A stretch of 64,000 nt of DNA from Micrococcales bacterium 31B. Its GTDB lineage: Bacteria > Actinomycetota > Actinomycetes > Actinomycetales > Dermabacteraceae. Shown here piece after piece: positions 61,499 through 64,000 of this stretch. Made by a program: the position numbers and the translations under genes. Below the pieces are notes generated by a model. It saw only the letters and a program-made list of their open reading frames with translations, made no database searches and was not told the DNA's origin. Position 1 is the stretch's first letter. Each line of letters starts with the position of its first letter. Location: the NCBI GenBank assembly GCA_022803075.1, contig JAFFTF010000001.1, positions 160,747 to 224,746 on the forward strand, given 5' to 3'.

Positions 61499-62344
61499 GT
61501 GAGCATGTATTCACCGGCGACCACATCCAAGGCGACCCGCGGCACCCCCCGGGGAGCCTCCCGCCCCGCCCTGCTGCGCAGCCTCGCCCTGCCCGTGCTC
61601 GGACTCACCCTGCTCGCGCCGGGGCTGACCGCGTGCCAGCCCACCGGAGCGTCCGGAGCCGCCAGTGCCAGCGCAGAAAACAGCGTCACCGAGGTGCAGC
61701 TGTTCGCCGCCCAGTCCCTCGTCGACGTCATGCCGAAACTCATCACGGCCTACCAAGACACCCGCCCGGGGGTCCGCGTCGTCGCATCGTTCGGGGGCAG
61801 CGGCACCCTTGCCGCCCAGATCAACGAGGGCGCACCCGCAGACATCTTTCTCGCCGCCGACACCACCTCCAGCCGGAGCATCACCCGTGCTCTGGCGACC
61901 TCCACCCTCATCGCATCCAACCGGCTCGTGCTCGTCGTGCCCAGCGACAACCCCGCAGGCATCAAGAGCGCAGCCGACCTACCCGGAACCCGCGTGGCCC
62001 TCTGCGCCGCGACCGTACCCTGCGGGCGCAGCGCCGCCACGTTCCTTCGCGACGAGAACGTCTCGCTGACCGGCGCCAGCGAAGAAACCGACGTGCGCTC
62101 CGTGCTCGCCAAGGTCACGAGCGGCCAGGCCGACGCGGGTTTCGTCTACGCCACCGACGCCAGCGCGGCAGGCACCGCCGTGCGTAGTCTCGAGCTGCCC
62201 CACGCGCCGGTGAACCATTACGAGGCGAGCGTCGTGGCTGATACTGCGTCAGCGCAACGTAGTGAGGCCACGGCCTTCGTGCGCTGGCTCGCGGGCGACG
62301 AGGCGCAGTCCATCCTGTCTGCCGCGGGCTTTTCAGCCCCGTGA
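61499..62344 (+). CDS. modA: ModA, molybdate-binding lipoprotein
   Basis: Binds molybdate (or tungstate) outside the membrane. The 281-residue protein has a signal with lipobox LTAC (Cys about residue 46), then the ModA pattern: VQLFAAQSLVDVMPKLITAY, ASFGGSGTLAAQINEGAPAD, LVLVVPSDNPAGI and GQADAGFVYATDASAAG. The start is GTG 61499 or ATG 61505; neither has a strong ribosome site. Its TGA overlaps the modB GTG. It supplies the metal for the molybdoenzymes in this window. Confidence 0.93.
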   Translation: MSMYSPATTSKATRGTPRGASRPALLRSLALPVLGLTLLAPGLTACQPTGASGAASASAENSVTEVQLFAAQSLVDVMPKLITAYQDTRPGVRVVASFGGSGTLAAQINEGAPADIFLAADTTSSRSITRALATSTLIASNRLVLVVPSDNPAGIKSAADLPGTRVALCAATVPCGRSAATFLRDENVSLTGASEETDVRSVLAKVTSGQADAGFVYATDASAAGTAVRSLELPHAPVNHYEASVVADTASAQRSEATAFVRWLAGDEAQSILSAAGFSAP

Positions 62345-63150
62345 CCCGCGCACCTGCCTGGATGTGGGCCGCCGCCCTCGTCGTGGCGCTCGCGCTCTTC
62401 GGCCCCCTCGTCGCACTCCTCGCCTACGGCTTCACGGGCTCCGCATGGAGCACGCTCGATCCCGGCCTCGTTGGCGCCGCCGTGCGCGTCTCGCTGCCCA
62501 CCTCGCTGCTCGCAACCCTCATCTGTTGCGTTGCGGGCATACCCCTTGCCTACCTGCTGGCGCGCGGCCGCGGCACCCACGTGGTCGCCCTGCGCATCAT
62601 CACCCTGCTGCCGCTCGTGATGCCACCCGTCGTGGCCGGCGTGGCCCTCCTCAAATTTTGGGGACGCCAGGGTGCCCTCGGTGACCTGCTCACCACCGTT
62701 GGCATCTCGCTCGCTTTCACCCCGGCTGCCGTGGTGCTCGCCCAGGTGTTTGTCTCCCTGCCGTTCATGGTGATCACCGCCGAGGCGGCGTTTCGCTCCC
62801 TCGACCACCGGGTCGAATGGATCGCCGCCGCCCTCGGCGCCTCCCCATGGAGACGCTTTCGCGACATCAGCCTTCCGCTCGCGGCCCGGGGTCTGACCGC
62901 CGGTGGCCTGCTGTGCTTCGCACGCGCCCTCGGTGAGTTCGGCGCGACCATGATGTTTGCTGGCAGCGTCGAGGGTGTCACTCGTACGCTCCCCGTTCAG
63001 ATCGCACTCAGCGTGAACAGCGCGCAACCCGACTCCGCAGTCGGCCTCGCGTTGATCTTGCTGGCCCTCTGCGCCGCGCTCGTCGGCGTGCTCAACATTT
63101 TGCAGGGAGGAGCAATCCGTGGCGTTCGCCGCCGCGAATCACTCATATGA
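62341..63150 (+). CDS. modB: ModB, molybdate ABC transporter permease
   Basis: A 269-residue permease with five to six helices. The EAA loop is EWIAAALGASPWRRFRDISL, and LPLVMPPVVAGVALLKFWGR and ALGEFGATMMFAG are classic ModB/CysT-type features. GTG start overlaps the modA stop by four bases; its TGA overlaps the next gene's ATG by four bases. No modC ATPase follows before the window ends, so the ATPase is either further right or encoded elsewhere. Confidence 0.93.
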   Translation: MTRAPAWMWAAALVVALALFGPLVALLAYGFTGSAWSTLDPGLVGAAVRVSLPTSLLATLICCVAGIPLAYLLARGRGTHVVALRIITLLPLVMPPVVAGVALLKFWGRQGALGDLLTTVGISLAFTPAAVVLAQVFVSLPFMVITAEAAFRSLDHRVEWIAAALGASPWRRFRDISLPLAARGLTAGGLLCFARALGEFGATMMFAGSVEGVTRTLPVQIALSVNSAQPDSAVGLALILLALCAALVGVLNILQGGAIRGVRRRESLI

Positions 63151-64000
63151 ACTCGTTTCAGGCTTCTCAGTCAGGCGCCCCGTCGCGCCCCCGCACGGCG
63201 AAAACACGGCGCGCTCAGGCGGCGTGGGCCGCACTGGCGGGTGTCGTCGCTGCGGGCATCACCTTCGGGCTGGGTGACGTGCTGGCGTACTTCATCGCGC
63301 CCGCCGGTCGACCCGTGACCGCGGTCGGTGAAGGAGTCATTAAGATCCTGCCCGCGCCCCTGATCGACTTCGCCAAAACCACGTTCGGCACGGCCGACAA
63401 GCCAGTGCTGATTGGCACGATCATCGCGATTGCCCTCGCGCTGGCCGCCCTCGCGGGCGTCATGGCGTTGACCCGCCGAGCGGTCGGCTACGGCATCGTC
63501 GCGGTGCTCATCGCGGCCGGCGTGGTCGCGACCGTCACCCGAGCTGACGCCACGATCGGCACCCCGTTCCCCGTGCTCATCGGCGGTGCGGTGGGGCTCG
63601 CGGTCTTCGGGTACCTGATTCGTCGCCTCGTTGACTACGGGTCCGAGGTGGCGGCCACTCAGGTTGGTGGCGTGACGAGTGGTTCCGCGCATGCCGGGGA
63701 CGCGGAAACCCAAGGGACGCTGCTGGCGGGCCACGCGGCGTCCGGGATGCCTGCGGCGGCCGCTAGCCGCCGCAGGTTCCTTACCGCAGTGGGCGTGACG
63801 GCAGCGGTGGCGGCCATCGCGACCGTTGCCGGCCAGGCCCTCAATGCCGCCGGCGCTAAGGTGGCCGCGGTGCGCGAGGCACTCAAACTGCCCGCCCCCA
63901 GCGTGCCGGCGCCCCCCGTTCCCGCCGCGGCGCGCATGGACCTGCCCGGTCAGTCCCCCTACTTCAGCCCCAACAACGGCTTCTACCGCATCGACACCTC
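63147..64000 (+). CDS. Membrane-anchored molybdopterin oxidoreductase (sulfite-oxidase-like), 5' part
   Basis: The first 284 residues of a protein that runs off the right edge. Four helices (about residues 27-50, 89-110, 113-132 and 137-155) are followed by a twin-arginine-like SRRRFLTAVGVTAAVA and a fifth helix (about 209-230). After a Pro/Ala linker begins GQSPYFSPNNGFYRIDT, which is the usual opening of the Mo-binding domain in actinobacterial sulfite-oxidase-type oxidoreductases. So a cytoplasmic/membrane anchor carries an extracytoplasmic enzyme domain. It is coupled to modB by a four-base overlap, tying metal uptake to the enzyme that needs it. Confidence 0.85.
   Translation, partial: MNSFQASQSGAPSRPRTAKTRRAQAAWAALAGVVAAGITFGLGDVLAYFIAPAGRPVTAVGEGVIKILPAPLIDFAKTTFGTADKPVLIGTIIAIALALAALAGVMALTRRAVGYGIVAVLIAAGVVATVTRADATIGTPFPVLIGGAVGLAVFGYLIRRLVDYGSEVAATQVGGVTSGSAHAGDAETQGTLLAGHAASGMPAAAASRRRFLTAVGVTAAVAAIATVAGQALNAAGAKVAAVREALKLPAPSVPAPPVPAAARMDLPGQSPYFSPNNGFYRIDT

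Overview
This window comes from a high-GC, Gram-positive-type actinomycete (Actinomycetota; order not resolved). The signs are strong G/C bias at third codon positions, frequent GTG and TTG starts, many lipoproteins and Tat-like lipoproteins, and a DtxR-like iron box. I see no rRNA, tRNA, CRISPR array, transposase or phage structural gene. Most genes sit in tight operons with 4-8 bp start/stop overlaps.

Layout. 1-2416: end of a phosphate transport operon (pstC partial, pstA, pstB). 2786-4034: a broken solute-binding lipoprotein gene. 4235-13803: an L-arabinose locus with a LacI regulator, araB-araD-araA behind a promoter carrying two operators, a CUT1 sugar ABC transporter, and a second LacI regulator. 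13841-17400 and 19648-22999 (minus strand): two separate loci that each pair a small secreted protein with an ABC ATPase and MacB/FtsX-type permease(s). They flank a GH51 arabinofuranosidase gene (17979-19514) that has its own operator pair. 23349-29205 (minus): a small membrane protein, a very long pRiA4b ORF-3-like protein, a siderophore-binding lipoprotein, and a CitA/CitB-type two-component system. The two-component genes are divergent from tctC-tctB-tctA (29330-32496), a tricarboxylate transporter they probably control.

32696-41000: a LysM lipoprotein, an ABC-2 exporter pair, an Ala/Pro/Thr-rich lipoprotein, a BenE-like transporter with a small membrane protein, and an FdhF/YdeP-type molybdoenzyme. 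41399-48715: a putative fucoside locus (Lpl-type sugar ABC transporter, GH29 fucosidase with a Ser-Pro repeat N-terminus, ROK regulator), interrupted by a convergent DUF4406 gene. 48743-54162: moeB, a polar amino acid ABC transporter, moaD and moaA. 54554-60406: an oligopeptide ABC transporter operon with a fused double ATPase. 60519-61220: a secreted protein with W..LGYP repeats. 61499-64000: modA, modB and the start of a membrane-anchored molybdenum oxidoreductase.

Functional picture. The region supports uptake and use of plant- or host-derived sugars (arabinose oligomers, fucosides), citrate-like acids, peptides and amino acids. It also holds much of the molybdenum chain: ModAB uptake, MoaA, MoaD, MoeB, and two molybdoenzymes as users. 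The least explained content is the pair of secreted-protein/ABC-FtsX loci. They resemble lactococcin-972-type loci in layout, but I do not recognise either secreted protein.
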